Below, piece after piece: positions 53,921 through 61,843 of a stretch of DNA of 64,000 nt. The position numbers and the translations under genes were made by a program. Source of the DNA: DATAZK01 sp963731205 (GTDB lineage: Bacteria; Actinomycetota; Actinomycetes; Frankiales; Frankiaceae); assembly GCA_963731205.1 (NCBI GenBank), contig CAVSUJ010000002.1, positions 2,170,001 to 2,234,000 of the forward strand, given 5' to 3'. The number at the start of each line of letters is the position of its first letter. Positions within the stretch are counted from its first letter, which is position 1. The notes below the pieces were generated by a model. The model made no database searches. It saw only the letters and a list, made by a program, of their open reading frames with translations, and was not told where the DNA came from.

Positions 53921-53941
53921 TCAACCACTTCCTCGCGTCGG
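53890..53941. repeat. Palindromic repeat, copy 2 (right of DUF559 gene)
   Basis: Direct-orientation copy of the 52-bp element. Arms CGAGGAAATGGTTG and CAACCACTTCCTCG pair with one mismatch. It contains the stop codon of the DUF559 gene (53918-53920) and ends 34 bp before the SufR operator. Confidence 0.8.
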
Positions 53942-53974
53942 GGTGTGGGTTTGGCGGGGTCGCCGATTTAAGGC

Positions 53975-53989
53975 ACACTGGTGTTGTGA
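53975..53989 (+). promoter_or_regulatory. SufR operator overlapping the sufR start codon
   Basis: ACACT-GGTGT-TGTGA fits the inverted repeat ACACT-N5-TGTGA described for mycobacterial SufR. The sufR GTG (53986-53988) is inside the right half-site. Binding would repress the whole suf operon when SufR holds its Fe-S cluster. Confidence 0.75.
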
Positions 53990-54736
53990 AAACAGCGTCG
54001 CCCGCGTCTGGGGTAAAGCCGGGGATGGTTCTCCCGCGCTCCGCTGACGCCATCGATGCTCGCACCCGCGATCGCGTCACGCAGCTGCTGATCGAGCTCG
54101 GCCCGAGTACGGCGGCGGATCTGAGCCAGCGCTCTGGGCCTGTCACCTGCAGCGATCCGGCGCCACCTCGATGCCATGTGCGCCACTGGAGCGATCAGCG
54201 CGCGCACCGCGCGGGTCCCGGCGAAGGCGCAGCGCGGTCGCGGCCGTCCGGCCAAGCACTACGCGCTGACCGATGCCGGCCACGCCGCCGGGCCGTCCGC
54301 GTACGACGAATTGGCGACGAGCGCGCTCGGCTTCCTCGCGGAACACGGCGGTGAGGATGCGATCGGTGAGTTCGCCCGCCGGCGCGCGCAGGAGCTGGCC
54401 GATCGGGTCAGCGCGCGGCTCGAGACGTCGGGAAGCACCGATGCCGGTGAGCTCGCGGCAGCGCTCACGGCCGAGGGTTACGCGGCGACGGTCCACCCGG
54501 TCGCCACCGGCACGCAGCTCTGCCAGCACCACTGCCCCGTCCAGGCCGCCGCTGAGCAGTTCCCGCAGCTGTGCGACGCGGAGACGGCGGCACTGTCCAA
54601 GCTGCTCGACACCCACGTCCAGCGCCTCGCCACCATCGCTCACGGCGATGGCGTCTGCACCACTCACGTCCCAGCACACGTCTGTGCCCCGCCCGCGAAT
54701 TCATCGAATGAAACCCACCGAAAGGTGTCTCCATGA
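53986..54736 (+). pseudogene. sufR: SufR, Fe-S cluster-sensing repressor of the suf operon (one-base frameshift)
   Basis: Winged-helix repressor that senses Fe-S status. From GTG 53986 the frame gives DARTRDRVTQLLIELGPSTAADLSQR, then breaks. Removing one base near 54133 continues as LGLSPAAIRRHLDAMCATGA, the expected recognition helix, then QRGRGRPAKHYALTDAG and a C-terminal domain with cluster-ligand cysteines (QLCQHHCPV, QLCDAE, GVCTTH). The break falls in the DNA-binding helix, so a true frameshift would abolish repression. A miscalled base is more likely. The stop overlaps sufB (ATGA). Confidence 0.87.
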
Positions 54737-56151
54737 CGGCCCTCAAGCCGGAGATCGACAGCCTCGAAGGCATCGAGAATTACAAGTTCGGCTGGTCCGA
54801 CAACGACGACTACGCGACGCATGTCGAGCGCGGGCTGTCGGAGCAGGTCGTCCGCAACATCAGCGCGCTCAAGAGCGAGCCGCAATGGATGCTCGATCTG
54901 CGGCTCAAGGGCCTGAAGCTCTTCACCAAGAAGCCCATGCCCACCTGGGGTTCTGACCTGTCGGGCATCGACTTCGACAACATCAAGTACTTCGTGCGCT
55001 CCACCGAGAAGATGGCTGCCACGTGGGACGACCTGCCCGAAGACATCCGCGCCACGTACGACAAGCTCGGCATCCCGGAAGCCGAGAAGCAGCGGCTGGT
55101 TTCCGGTGTCGCGGCGCAGTACGAGTCCGAGGTCGTCTACCACAAGATCCGCGAGGACCTCGAGGAGCAGGGCGTCATCTTCGTCGACACCGACACGGCG
55201 CTCCGCGAGCACGAGGAGATCTTCCGCGAGTACTTCACCACCGTCATCCCGACCGGTGACAACAAGTTCTCCGCGCTGAACACGGCCGTGTGGTCCGGTG
55301 GCTCGTTCATCTACGTGCCCAAGGGTGTCCACGTCGACATCCCGCTGCAGGCGTACTTCCGGATCAACACCGAAAACATGGGCCAGTTCGAGCGGACGCT
55401 GATCATCGCCGACGAGGGCTCTTTCGTGCACTACGTCGAGGGCTGCACGGCTCCGATGTACTCGTCCGATTCGCTGCACTCGGCCGTGGTCGAGATCGTC
55501 GTGAAGAAGGACGCCCGGGTGCGTTACACGACCATCCAGAACTGGTCGACCAACGTCTACAACCTGGTCACCAAGCGCGCCGCGGTGCAGGCCGGCGGCA
55601 CGATGGAGTGGGTCGACGGCAATCTCGGCTCGAAGGTCACCATGAAGTACCCGGCGGTCTGGCTGCTCGGCGAGCACGCCAAGGGCGAGACGCTCTCCGT
55701 GGCCTTTGCCGGCACCAACCAGCACCAGGACGCCGGAGCCAAGATGGTCCACGCGGCGCCCAACACCTCCAGCAACATCGTCTCCAAGTCGGTGGCCCGC
55801 GGCGGCGGACGCACGTCGTATCGCGGCCTGGTGCAGATCCAGGAAGGTGCCACCGGCTCGAAGGCCACGGTGAAGTGCGACGCGCTGCTGGTCGACACGA
55901 TCAGCCGTAGCGACACCTACCCCTACGTCGACGTCCGCGAGGACGACGCGTCGATCGGCCACGAGGCCACCGTCAGCAAGATCGGTGACGACCAGCTCTT
56001 CTACCTGATGAGCCGCGGCATGGCCGAGGACGAGGCCATGGCGATGATCGTGCGCGGGTTCATCGAGCCCATCGCGCGCGAGCTGCCCATGGAGTACGCG
56101 CTGGAGTTGAACCGGCTCATCGAGCTTCAGATGGAGGGCAGCGTTGGCTGA
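54733..56151 (+). CDS. sufB: Fe-S cluster assembly scaffold SufB
   Basis: Core scaffold of the SufBCD complex on which clusters are assembled. 472 residues with the beta-helix core; YKFGWSDNDDYATHVERGLSE, SGGSFIYVPKGVHVDIPLQ, EGCTAPMYSSDSLH (the cysteine that accepts sulfur) and FYLMSRGMAEDEAMAMIVRGF. No intein, in contrast to the M. tuberculosis SufB. ATG 54733 overlaps the sufR stop. Confidence 0.97.
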   Translation: MTALKPEIDSLEGIENYKFGWSDNDDYATHVERGLSEQVVRNISALKSEPQWMLDLRLKGLKLFTKKPMPTWGSDLSGIDFDNIKYFVRSTEKMAATWDDLPEDIRATYDKLGIPEAEKQRLVSGVAAQYESEVVYHKIREDLEEQGVIFVDTDTALREHEEIFREYFTTVIPTGDNKFSALNTAVWSGGSFIYVPKGVHVDIPLQAYFRINTENMGQFERTLIIADEGSFVHYVEGCTAPMYSSDSLHSAVVEIVVKKDARVRYTTIQNWSTNVYNLVTKRAAVQAGGTMEWVDGNLGSKVTMKYPAVWLLGEHAKGETLSVAFAGTNQHQDAGAKMVHAAPNTSSNIVSKSVARGGGRTSYRGLVQIQEGATGSKATVKCDALLVDTISRSDTYPYVDVREDDASIGHEATVSKIGDDQLFYLMSRGMAEDEAMAMIVRGFIEPIARELPMEYALELNRLIELQMEGSVG

Positions 56152-57289
56152 CGTCAAGGCAGCCCGTTCCGGCTCGCAGCCACGGACGTTCTCCCGGGAT
56201 CCGGACGCTTTTTCGGAGCCGAGCCACCGCGTCGAGGAGTGGCGCTTCACGCCCTACCGGCGGTTGCGTGGCCTCCTCACCGGTGAGCCGGCGACGGCTG
56301 AGCTCGCGATCACCGTGTCAGCCAGCGGCGCCACTACCGAGCGCATCCCGATGGATGACGCGCGGGTCGGCCGTGCGCTGACGCCGTCGGATCGCGTGAA
56401 TGCGCAGTCGATGGCCGCCGCTACCGACGCACTGCTGGTGAGCGTCGCGCCCGAGCAGCCCGACGCGCTCGTCACCATCGAGGTCAAGGGCGGCGGCGGG
56501 ATCGCCTACGGACACCTGGTGATCGACGTCGGACGCTTCGCCCGCGCCACCGTCGTGCTCGACCATGTCGGCTCCGGGACCTTCGGGGCCAGCGTGGAGG
56601 TCGTCGCGGGTGACGGTGCTGACGTCACGGTCGTCTCGTTGCAGGACTGGGCGGATGACGCGGTGCACGTCGGTGCCCACGCCGGTCTGGTCGGTCGTGA
56701 CGCGCGCTTCCGTCATGTCGTCGCGACCCTCGGCGGTGATCTGGTCCGCCTCAGCCCGACCGTCAGGTTCGCCGGACCCGGTGGAAATGCTGAACTTTTC
56801 GGCCTCAGCTTCACCGATGCCGGCCAGCACCACGAGCACCGCCTGTTCGTCGACCACGAGCTGCCGCATTGCCGCAGCCGGGTGACGTACAAGTCGGCGC
56901 TGCAGGGCGAGAAGGCCCATGCTGTCTGGATCGGTGACGTGTTCATCGGCCCGAAGGCGGTCGGCACCGACACGTACGAGATCAACCGCAACCTCGTGCT
57001 GTCGGACGGTGCCCGCGCCGATTCGGTGCCCAATCTGGAGATCGAGACCGGCGAGGTGGCCGAAGCCGGCCATGCCAGCGCGACCGGACGCTTCGATGAC
57101 GACGCGCTCTTCTACCTGATGTCGCGCGGCATCGACGCGGATACGGCCCGCCGCATCGTGGTCCGTAGCTTCTTCGCCGAGGTGCTCGACGCGATCCCGG
57201 TCGAAGAGGTACGCGATCGTGTCGCCGCGGCCGTCGACGAGGAGCTTGCGCGGTATCACCAGACGGTAACCCCCTCGGTGGCGTCATGA
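56144..57289 (+). CDS. sufD: Fe-S cluster assembly protein SufD
   Basis: SufB paralogue and partner in the SufBCD scaffold. 381 residues; a variable N-terminus (EEWRFTPYRRLRGLL), then the beta-helix ending in the HASATGRFDDDALFYLMSRGI motif with the conserved His. It starts with TTG at 56144, supported by GGAGGG at 56133-56138, and overlaps sufB by 8 bp. Confidence 0.96.
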   Translation: MADVKAARSGSQPRTFSRDPDAFSEPSHRVEEWRFTPYRRLRGLLTGEPATAELAITVSASGATTERIPMDDARVGRALTPSDRVNAQSMAAATDALLVSVAPEQPDALVTIEVKGGGGIAYGHLVIDVGRFARATVVLDHVGSGTFGASVEVVAGDGADVTVVSLQDWADDAVHVGAHAGLVGRDARFRHVVATLGGDLVRLSPTVRFAGPGGNAELFGLSFTDAGQHHEHRLFVDHELPHCRSRVTYKSALQGEKAHAVWIGDVFIGPKAVGTDTYEINRNLVLSDGARADSVPNLEIETGEVAEAGHASATGRFDDDALFYLMSRGIDADTARRIVVRSFFAEVLDAIPVEEVRDRVAAAVDEELARYHQTVTPSVAS

Positions 57290-57600
57290 GCTGGACCGCC
57301 GTGTGCACGCTTGCCGACCTCGCCGAGGACACGGCCGTCTCGGTCAACATCGGTGAGGAGCCGGTCTGCGTGGCGCGTTCGGAGGGCAAGGTCTACGCCC
57401 TGCGCGATGTGTGCTCGCACGCCGAAATCGCTTTGAGCGATGGGGAAGTCGAGGGCGGGACGGTCGAATGCTGGCTTCACGGCTCGCGCTTCGATCTCGC
57501 CACGGGCGTCCCCACGGGACTGCCGGCCAACCGGCCGGTGCCCACCTATCCGGTGAAGGTCGACGGCGAGACCGTGCTCGTCGACCTGAAGTCGGCTTGA
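57286..57600 (+). CDS. Rieske [2Fe-2S] ferredoxin in the suf operon
   Basis: 104-residue Rieske-type protein with cluster ligands in CSHAEIALS (about 45-48) and CWLHGSRFD (about 63-66). It resembles the small ferredoxins of aromatic dioxygenase systems, but no oxygenase gene is present. Its place between sufD and sufC, overlapping sufD by ATGA, is common in actinobacterial suf operons and points to a role as electron donor or a client of the machinery. Confidence 0.9.
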   Translation: MSWTAVCTLADLAEDTAVSVNIGEEPVCVARSEGKVYALRDVCSHAEIALSDGEVEGGTVECWLHGSRFDLATGVPTGLPANRPVPTYPVKVDGETVLVDLKSA

Positions 57601-57639
57601 GCTAATCATCTACACATTTGATGGGTTGGAGCGATACGC

Positions 57640-58389
57640 ATGAGCACCCTTGAGATCCGCGGCCTGAAGGTCTCGGTCGAGGACAAGGAGATCCTGCAGG
57701 GGGTCGACCTCTCGGTGTCCTCGGGTGAGACCCACGCGATCATGGGTCCCAACGGTTCCGGGAAGTCGACGCTGGCGTACTCCATCGCGGGCCACCCGAA
57801 GTACACCGTGACCGACGGCAGCATCACCCTCGACGGCGAAGACGTCCTGAAGATGGCCGTCGACGAGCGCGCCCGCGCCGGGCTCTTCCTCGCGATGCAG
57901 TACCCGACCGAGATCCCCGGCGTGACGGTCAGCAACTTCCTGCGCACGGCGGCCACGGCCACCCGCGGCGAGGCTCCCAAGCTCCGGCTCTGGGTCAAGG
58001 AGGTCCGCGAGGCCATGGCCGCGCTCGAGATGGACCCGGCCTTCGCCGAACGTGCGGTGAATGAAGGCTTTTCCGGTGGTGAGAAGAAGCGTCACGAGGT
58101 GCTTCAGCTCGAGCTCCTCAAGCCGCGCTTCGCCATCCTCGACGAGACCGACTCCGGCCTCGACGTCGACGCGCTTCGCGTCGTGAGTGAGGGTGTCAAC
58201 CGGGTGCGGGCCTCAGGCGAGGTCGGCACCCTGCTGATCACCCACTACACCCGCATCCTGCGCTACATCACGCCCGACTTCGTCCACGTGATGTCGGCCG
58301 GGCGCATCGTCGACTCCGGCGGCGCCGAGCTCGCCAAGAAGCTCGAGGATGAGGGCTACGCCCGGTACGGCGCGACCGAAGCAGCATGA
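57640..58389 (+). CDS. sufC: Fe-S cluster assembly ATPase SufC
   Basis: ABC-type ATPase that drives conformational change of SufBD. 249 residues: Walker A GPNGSGKST, the SufC-typical Q-loop AMQYPTEIPGV, signature FSGGEKKRHEV, Walker B FAILDETDSGLDVDAL and switch His in ITHYTRIL. ATG 57640 lies 39 bp after the Rieske gene. Confidence 0.97.
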   Translation: MSTLEIRGLKVSVEDKEILQGVDLSVSSGETHAIMGPNGSGKSTLAYSIAGHPKYTVTDGSITLDGEDVLKMAVDERARAGLFLAMQYPTEIPGVTVSNFLRTAATATRGEAPKLRLWVKEVREAMAALEMDPAFAERAVNEGFSGGEKKRHEVLQLELLKPRFAILDETDSGLDVDALRVVSEGVNRVRASGEVGTLLITHYTRILRYITPDFVHVMSAGRIVDSGGAELAKKLEDEGYARYGATEAA

Positions 58390-59687
58390 GCGGCCGCATG
58401 AGCACCGACTGGCCGTACGACGTCGAGAAGATCAGGGCCGACTTCCCGATCCTCAGCCGGCGCATCCACGACGACGTCCCGCTGGTCTACCTCGACAGCG
58501 CCGCGACGAGCCAGAAGCCGCTGGCGGTGCTGGACGCCGAGCGTGAGTACAACGAGCGGCACAATGCCAATGTTCATCGGGGGATCCACACTCTCGCCGA
58601 GGAGGCGACCGCGCTCTACGAGGGCGCCCGCGAGAAGCTGGCGAGCTTCCTCGGTGCGAGCGATCCGCGCGAGATCATCTTCGCCAAGAACGTCACCGAG
58701 GGACTGAACCTGCTCGCCCGCTCCATCAGCGAGAGCCTGCGCCCGGGTGACGAGGTCGTCGTCACCGAGATGGAACACCACTCCAACCTCGTGCCGTGGC
58801 AGCTGGCCTGCGAGCGCTCGGGGGCGACGCTGCGCTGGTTCAGCCTGACCGAAGACGGCCGGCTCGATCTGGCAGCCGCCGACGCCGAGGGCCTGATCAA
58901 CGAGCACACCAAGGTCGTCGCGTTCGTGCACCAGAGCAACATCCTCGGCACCGTCAATCCGGTCGAGGAGATCGTCGCGCGAGCCAAGGCCGTCGGGGCG
59001 ATCACCATTCTTGACGGCGCCCAGTCGGTGCCTCATGGGCTGGTAGGGGTGAGCTCGCAGGAGGGCGACATCGCGGGGCCGGCCCGGACCGTCACCGAGC
59101 TCGGGGTCGATTTCCTCGGCTGGACGAGCCACAAGATGCTCGGCCCCACCGGGATCGGCGGCCTCTGGGGACGTTACGAGCTACTGGCCGAGCTGCCCCC
59201 GTTCCTCGGCGGCGGCGAGATGGTCGACGTCGTCACCATGGCGAAGACCACTTACGCCGCCCCGCCGCACCGCTTCGAGGCCGGCACCCCGCCGATCGCG
59301 CAGGCCGTCGGGCTCGGCGCTGCCGTCGACTACCTCTCTTCCCTCGGCATCGGCCGGGTCGCGCGCCACGAGCACCTCATCACCGAGTACGCGCTGGGCC
59401 GCCTCGCCGAGGTCGAGGGGCTGCGGGTCATCGGCCCGCCGACCGCCGACGGCCGCGGCGCCGCGATCTCCTTTGCGCTTCCGGGCATCCACCCGCACGA
59501 CACCGGGCAGCTGCTCGACGAGCGCGGGATCGCCGTTCGGGTCGGCCAGCATTGTGCGCGTCCGGTCTGCTTGCGCTACGACGTGCCTGCTACGACCCGG
59601 ATGTCGGCCCACGTCTACACAACGACCGAAGAAATCGACGCGCTCGTGGAAGGTCTGCAGACCGTTTTGAGGTTCTTCTCCAAGTGA
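58386..59687 (+). CDS. sufS: Cysteine desulfurase SufS
   Basis: PLP enzyme releasing sulfur from cysteine for cluster assembly. 433 residues, group II desulfurase: the VYLDSAATSQKP and NVHRGIHTLAEEAT start regions, GAQSVPHG, the Schiff-base lysine in GWTSHKMLGPTGIGGLWG, and the catalytic Cys in VGQHCARPVC. An insert between the cofactor Asp/His block and the Lys is a little longer than usual. ATG 58386 overlaps sufC (ATGA); ATG 58398 is an alternative. Confidence 0.97.
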   Translation: MSGRMSTDWPYDVEKIRADFPILSRRIHDDVPLVYLDSAATSQKPLAVLDAEREYNERHNANVHRGIHTLAEEATALYEGAREKLASFLGASDPREIIFAKNVTEGLNLLARSISESLRPGDEVVVTEMEHHSNLVPWQLACERSGATLRWFSLTEDGRLDLAAADAEGLINEHTKVVAFVHQSNILGTVNPVEEIVARAKAVGAITILDGAQSVPHGLVGVSSQEGDIAGPARTVTELGVDFLGWTSHKMLGPTGIGGLWGRYELLAELPPFLGGGEMVDVVTMAKTTYAAPPHRFEAGTPPIAQAVGLGAAVDYLSSLGIGRVARHEHLITEYALGRLAEVEGLRVIGPPTADGRGAAISFALPGIHPHDTGQLLDERGIAVRVGQHCARPVCLRYDVPATTRMSAHVYTTTEEIDALVEGLQTVLRFFSK

Positions 59688-60169
59688 GCAGTCCGCAGCT
59701 GGAATCGATGTACCAGGAAATCATCCTGGATCACTACCGCCATCCCCATCACAAGGGCCTGCGCGAGGAGTTCGACTCCGAGGTCCACCACGTCAACCCG
59801 ACCTGCGGTGACGAGGTGACCCTTCGGGTGAAGCTCGCCGACGCGGCTGACGGCCAGGTGGTGGAGGACGTCTCGTATGAGTGCGAGGGCTGTTCGATCT
59901 CGCAGGCGAGCACGTCGGTGCTGGCGGATCTCGTCATCGGCAAGCCGGTGGGTGAGGCGCTCGCGACCGAGCGCGCGTTCAACGAGCTGCTGACCTCGCG
60001 CGGCATGGTGGAGCCCGACGAGGAAGTGCTCGACGATGCGATCGCGTTCGCCGGGGTGGCAAAGTACCCGGCGCGGGTGAAGTGCGCCTTGCTGTCGTGG
60101 ATGGCCTGGAAGGACGCGCTCGTTCAGGCGGGCGCGCGTGATCTGCAAGGGAAGGACAGTCATGGTTGA
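59684..60169 (+). CDS. sufU: Sulfur transfer protein SufU
   Basis: Zinc-dependent sulfurtransferase that takes persulfide from SufS. 161 residues with metal/sulfur ligands in NPTCGDEV, CEGCSISQAS and the late VKCALLSW. It has the SufU-type insertion (after SISQASTSVLADLVIGK) that separates it from IscU. The GTG at 59684 overlaps the sufS stop (GTGA); the upstream open frame belongs to no gene. Confidence 0.95.
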   Translation: MSSPQLESMYQEIILDHYRHPHHKGLREEFDSEVHHVNPTCGDEVTLRVKLADAADGQVVEDVSYECEGCSISQASTSVLADLVIGKPVGEALATERAFNELLTSRGMVEPDEEVLDDAIAFAGVAKYPARVKCALLSWMAWKDALVQAGARDLQGKDSHG

Positions 60170-60503
60170 GCTCGTGGCCACCAAGGACGACGTGGAAGAG
60201 GCGATGCGCGATGTCGTCGATCCCGAGCTCGGCATCAACGTGGTCGATCTCGGCCTCGTCTACGGGATCGAACTCGAGGCGACGGAAGCCGGTCGGGCCG
60301 CGATCCTCGACATGACCCTCACGTCTGCTGCCTGCCCGCTGACCGATGTCATCGAGGACCAGACCATGTCGGTGCTCACCGGTGGCCCCGAGCCGCTGGT
60401 GGACGACGTGCGTATCAACTGGGTCTGGATGCCGCCGTGGGGCCCCGACAAGATCACCGATGACGGACGCGAGCAGCTTCGCGCGCTCGGGTTCAACCTT
60501 TGA
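60162..60503 (+). CDS. sufT: SufT/DUF59 (MIP18-like) Fe-S maturation protein
   Basis: 113-residue DUF59 protein implicated in cluster delivery to client enzymes. Signature DVVDPELGINVVDLGLVYGI and the reactive cysteine region TSAACPLTDVIEDQ. ATG 60162 with AAGGGAAGGA at 60148-60157 is chosen over GTG 60138. It overlaps the sufU stop by 8 bp and is the last suf gene. Confidence 0.94.
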   Translation: MVELVATKDDVEEAMRDVVDPELGINVVDLGLVYGIELEATEAGRAAILDMTLTSAACPLTDVIEDQTMSVLTGGPEPLVDDVRINWVWMPPWGPDKITDDGREQLRALGFNL

Positions 60504-60529
60504 TCACCTTCCTGTTCTAGCCTGCGCGT

Positions 60530-61636
60530 GTGGCCAGCGATCAGGACTCGCGCGAGGCGCGGCTCCGGAAGTCGCTGACCTGGGCTGCGCTGGGCGCCGT
60601 CGACCTTCGCAAGCGACCCCGCAAATCCGCAGCGAAACCTGAGCGCAAAACCGACCACATCGTCGATTGCGCGCTCTACGTCAACGGGGTGCGACGCGAG
60701 GGCCGGCTCCCGATGGGCGGCGCACTTGCGGCGGCCGAGGAGACCGGCGGCTTCGTCTGGATCGGGCTGTACGAGCCGACGGAGGAGGAGCTTTCCGGGC
60801 TCGCCCTCGAGTTCAACCTCCCGCCCCTTGCCGTCGAGGACGCCGTCGCCGCGCATCAGCGGCCGAAGCTGGACCGCTACGGCGACCTGCTCTTCGTCGT
60901 CTTCAAGACGACCCAGTACGTCGAGCATCGCGAGCTGACCGTCAGCAGCGAGGTCGTGAAGACCGGCGAGGTGATGCTCTTCGTCGGCAAGAATTTCGTC
61001 ATCAGCGTGCGGCACGGACCGCTGGCGTCGCTGCAGCGCATTCGCCAGCGGCTGGAGACGTCGCCGGAGCTGCTCGGCCGCGGCTCGGCAGCAGTTGTCT
61101 ATGCCGTCGCTGACGCGATCGTCGACGGTCACCTGTCCGTCGCCGACGCGCTGGAGGTCGACGTCGACGACATCGAAGCGGAGGTCTTCGCTCCGCGTCC
61201 CTCCCGCAATGTCGAGCGGCTCTATCAGTTCAAGCGCGAGGTGCTCGAGTTTCGCCGCAGTGTCGTCCCCCTCACCGGCCCGTTGGGCGAGTTGCGCGCG
61301 GCCCCGGAGATGACGGGCTTCGCCGCCGAGCTACGCGATGTCGACGATCATCTCCAGCGAGTCTCCGAACAGGTCGCCGGATTCGACGAGCTGTTGAACG
61401 CGCTGCTCGATTCACAGCTTGCCCGGGTGTCGGTGCAGCAGAACGACGACATGCGCAAGATCAGCGCCTGGGTGGCCATCGTGGCCGTCCCCACGTTGGT
61501 CGCCGGCATCTACGGCATGAACTTCGACCACATGCCCGAGCTGCACTGGAGGTATGGCTACCCGCTGGTGGTCGGCGTGATGCTGCTCGTCTGTACCGGG
61601 CTCTACCGCTTCTTCCGCAAGAGCGGCTGGCTCTAG
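60530..61636 (+). CDS. corA: CorA-type magnesium/divalent cation transporter
   Basis: 368-residue membrane channel. A large N-terminal cytoplasmic domain (about 1-300) with a basic start, FVWIGLYEPTEEEL and the long helices typical of CorA, then two C-terminal membrane helices (about 308-328 and 340-360). The pore signature YGMNF is in the loop after the first helix. GTG 60530 lies 26 bp after sufT; it may be read through from the suf operon. Confidence 0.94.
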   Translation: MASDQDSREARLRKSLTWAALGAVDLRKRPRKSAAKPERKTDHIVDCALYVNGVRREGRLPMGGALAAAEETGGFVWIGLYEPTEEELSGLALEFNLPPLAVEDAVAAHQRPKLDRYGDLLFVVFKTTQYVEHRELTVSSEVVKTGEVMLFVGKNFVISVRHGPLASLQRIRQRLETSPELLGRGSAAVVYAVADAIVDGHLSVADALEVDVDDIEAEVFAPRPSRNVERLYQFKREVLEFRRSVVPLTGPLGELRAAPEMTGFAAELRDVDDHLQRVSEQVAGFDELLNALLDSQLARVSVQQNDDMRKISAWVAIVAVPTLVAGIYGMNFDHMPELHWRYGYPLVVGVMLLVCTGLYRFFRKSGWL

Positions 61637-61646
61637 CAAGTCCTGG

Positions 61647-61678
61647 CACGGGAATGGTGGCCGCCGTCACGGCCCGTG
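61647..61678 (+). terminator. Possible terminator after corA
   Basis: CACGGG (61647-61652) pairs with CCCGTG (61673-61678) around a GC-rich loop, 11 bases after the corA stop. Short stem, no T-run. Confidence 0.35.
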
Positions 61679-61843
61679 ATACCCGCAGGCCAGCGGTCGC
61701 TTCGCGGCGCGTATTCGCGCACCTGCAAAGTTCCGGAAAATTTTTGGTGACGCAGGCCGCATCCCCCCGTGGGGAGCGTCGTTAAGTCAGTCGCTGGGGG
61801 GCCAACACCGCACATCGGCAAGCAACTACACAGGAGTCCCCAG

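Noticed and set aside
52869..53941. CRISPR-like array
   Set aside because: Only two repeats, about 1 kb apart and enclosing a gene, with no spacer pattern or cas genes.
48123..53941. Genomic island with integration site
   Set aside because: The glp operon and the DUF559 gene appear to be extra compared with the mycobacterial order, but no integrase, tRNA or long flanking repeat marks island borders.
54733..56151. Intein in sufB, known from M. tuberculosis SufB
   Set aside because: The sequence is continuous and of normal length (472 residues) with no inserted protein.
61680..61843. Riboswitch upstream of the GH26-like gene
   Set aside because: The region contains a small CCCC/GGGG hairpin near 61766 but no recognised consensus of c-di-AMP, c-di-GMP or other riboswitch classes.
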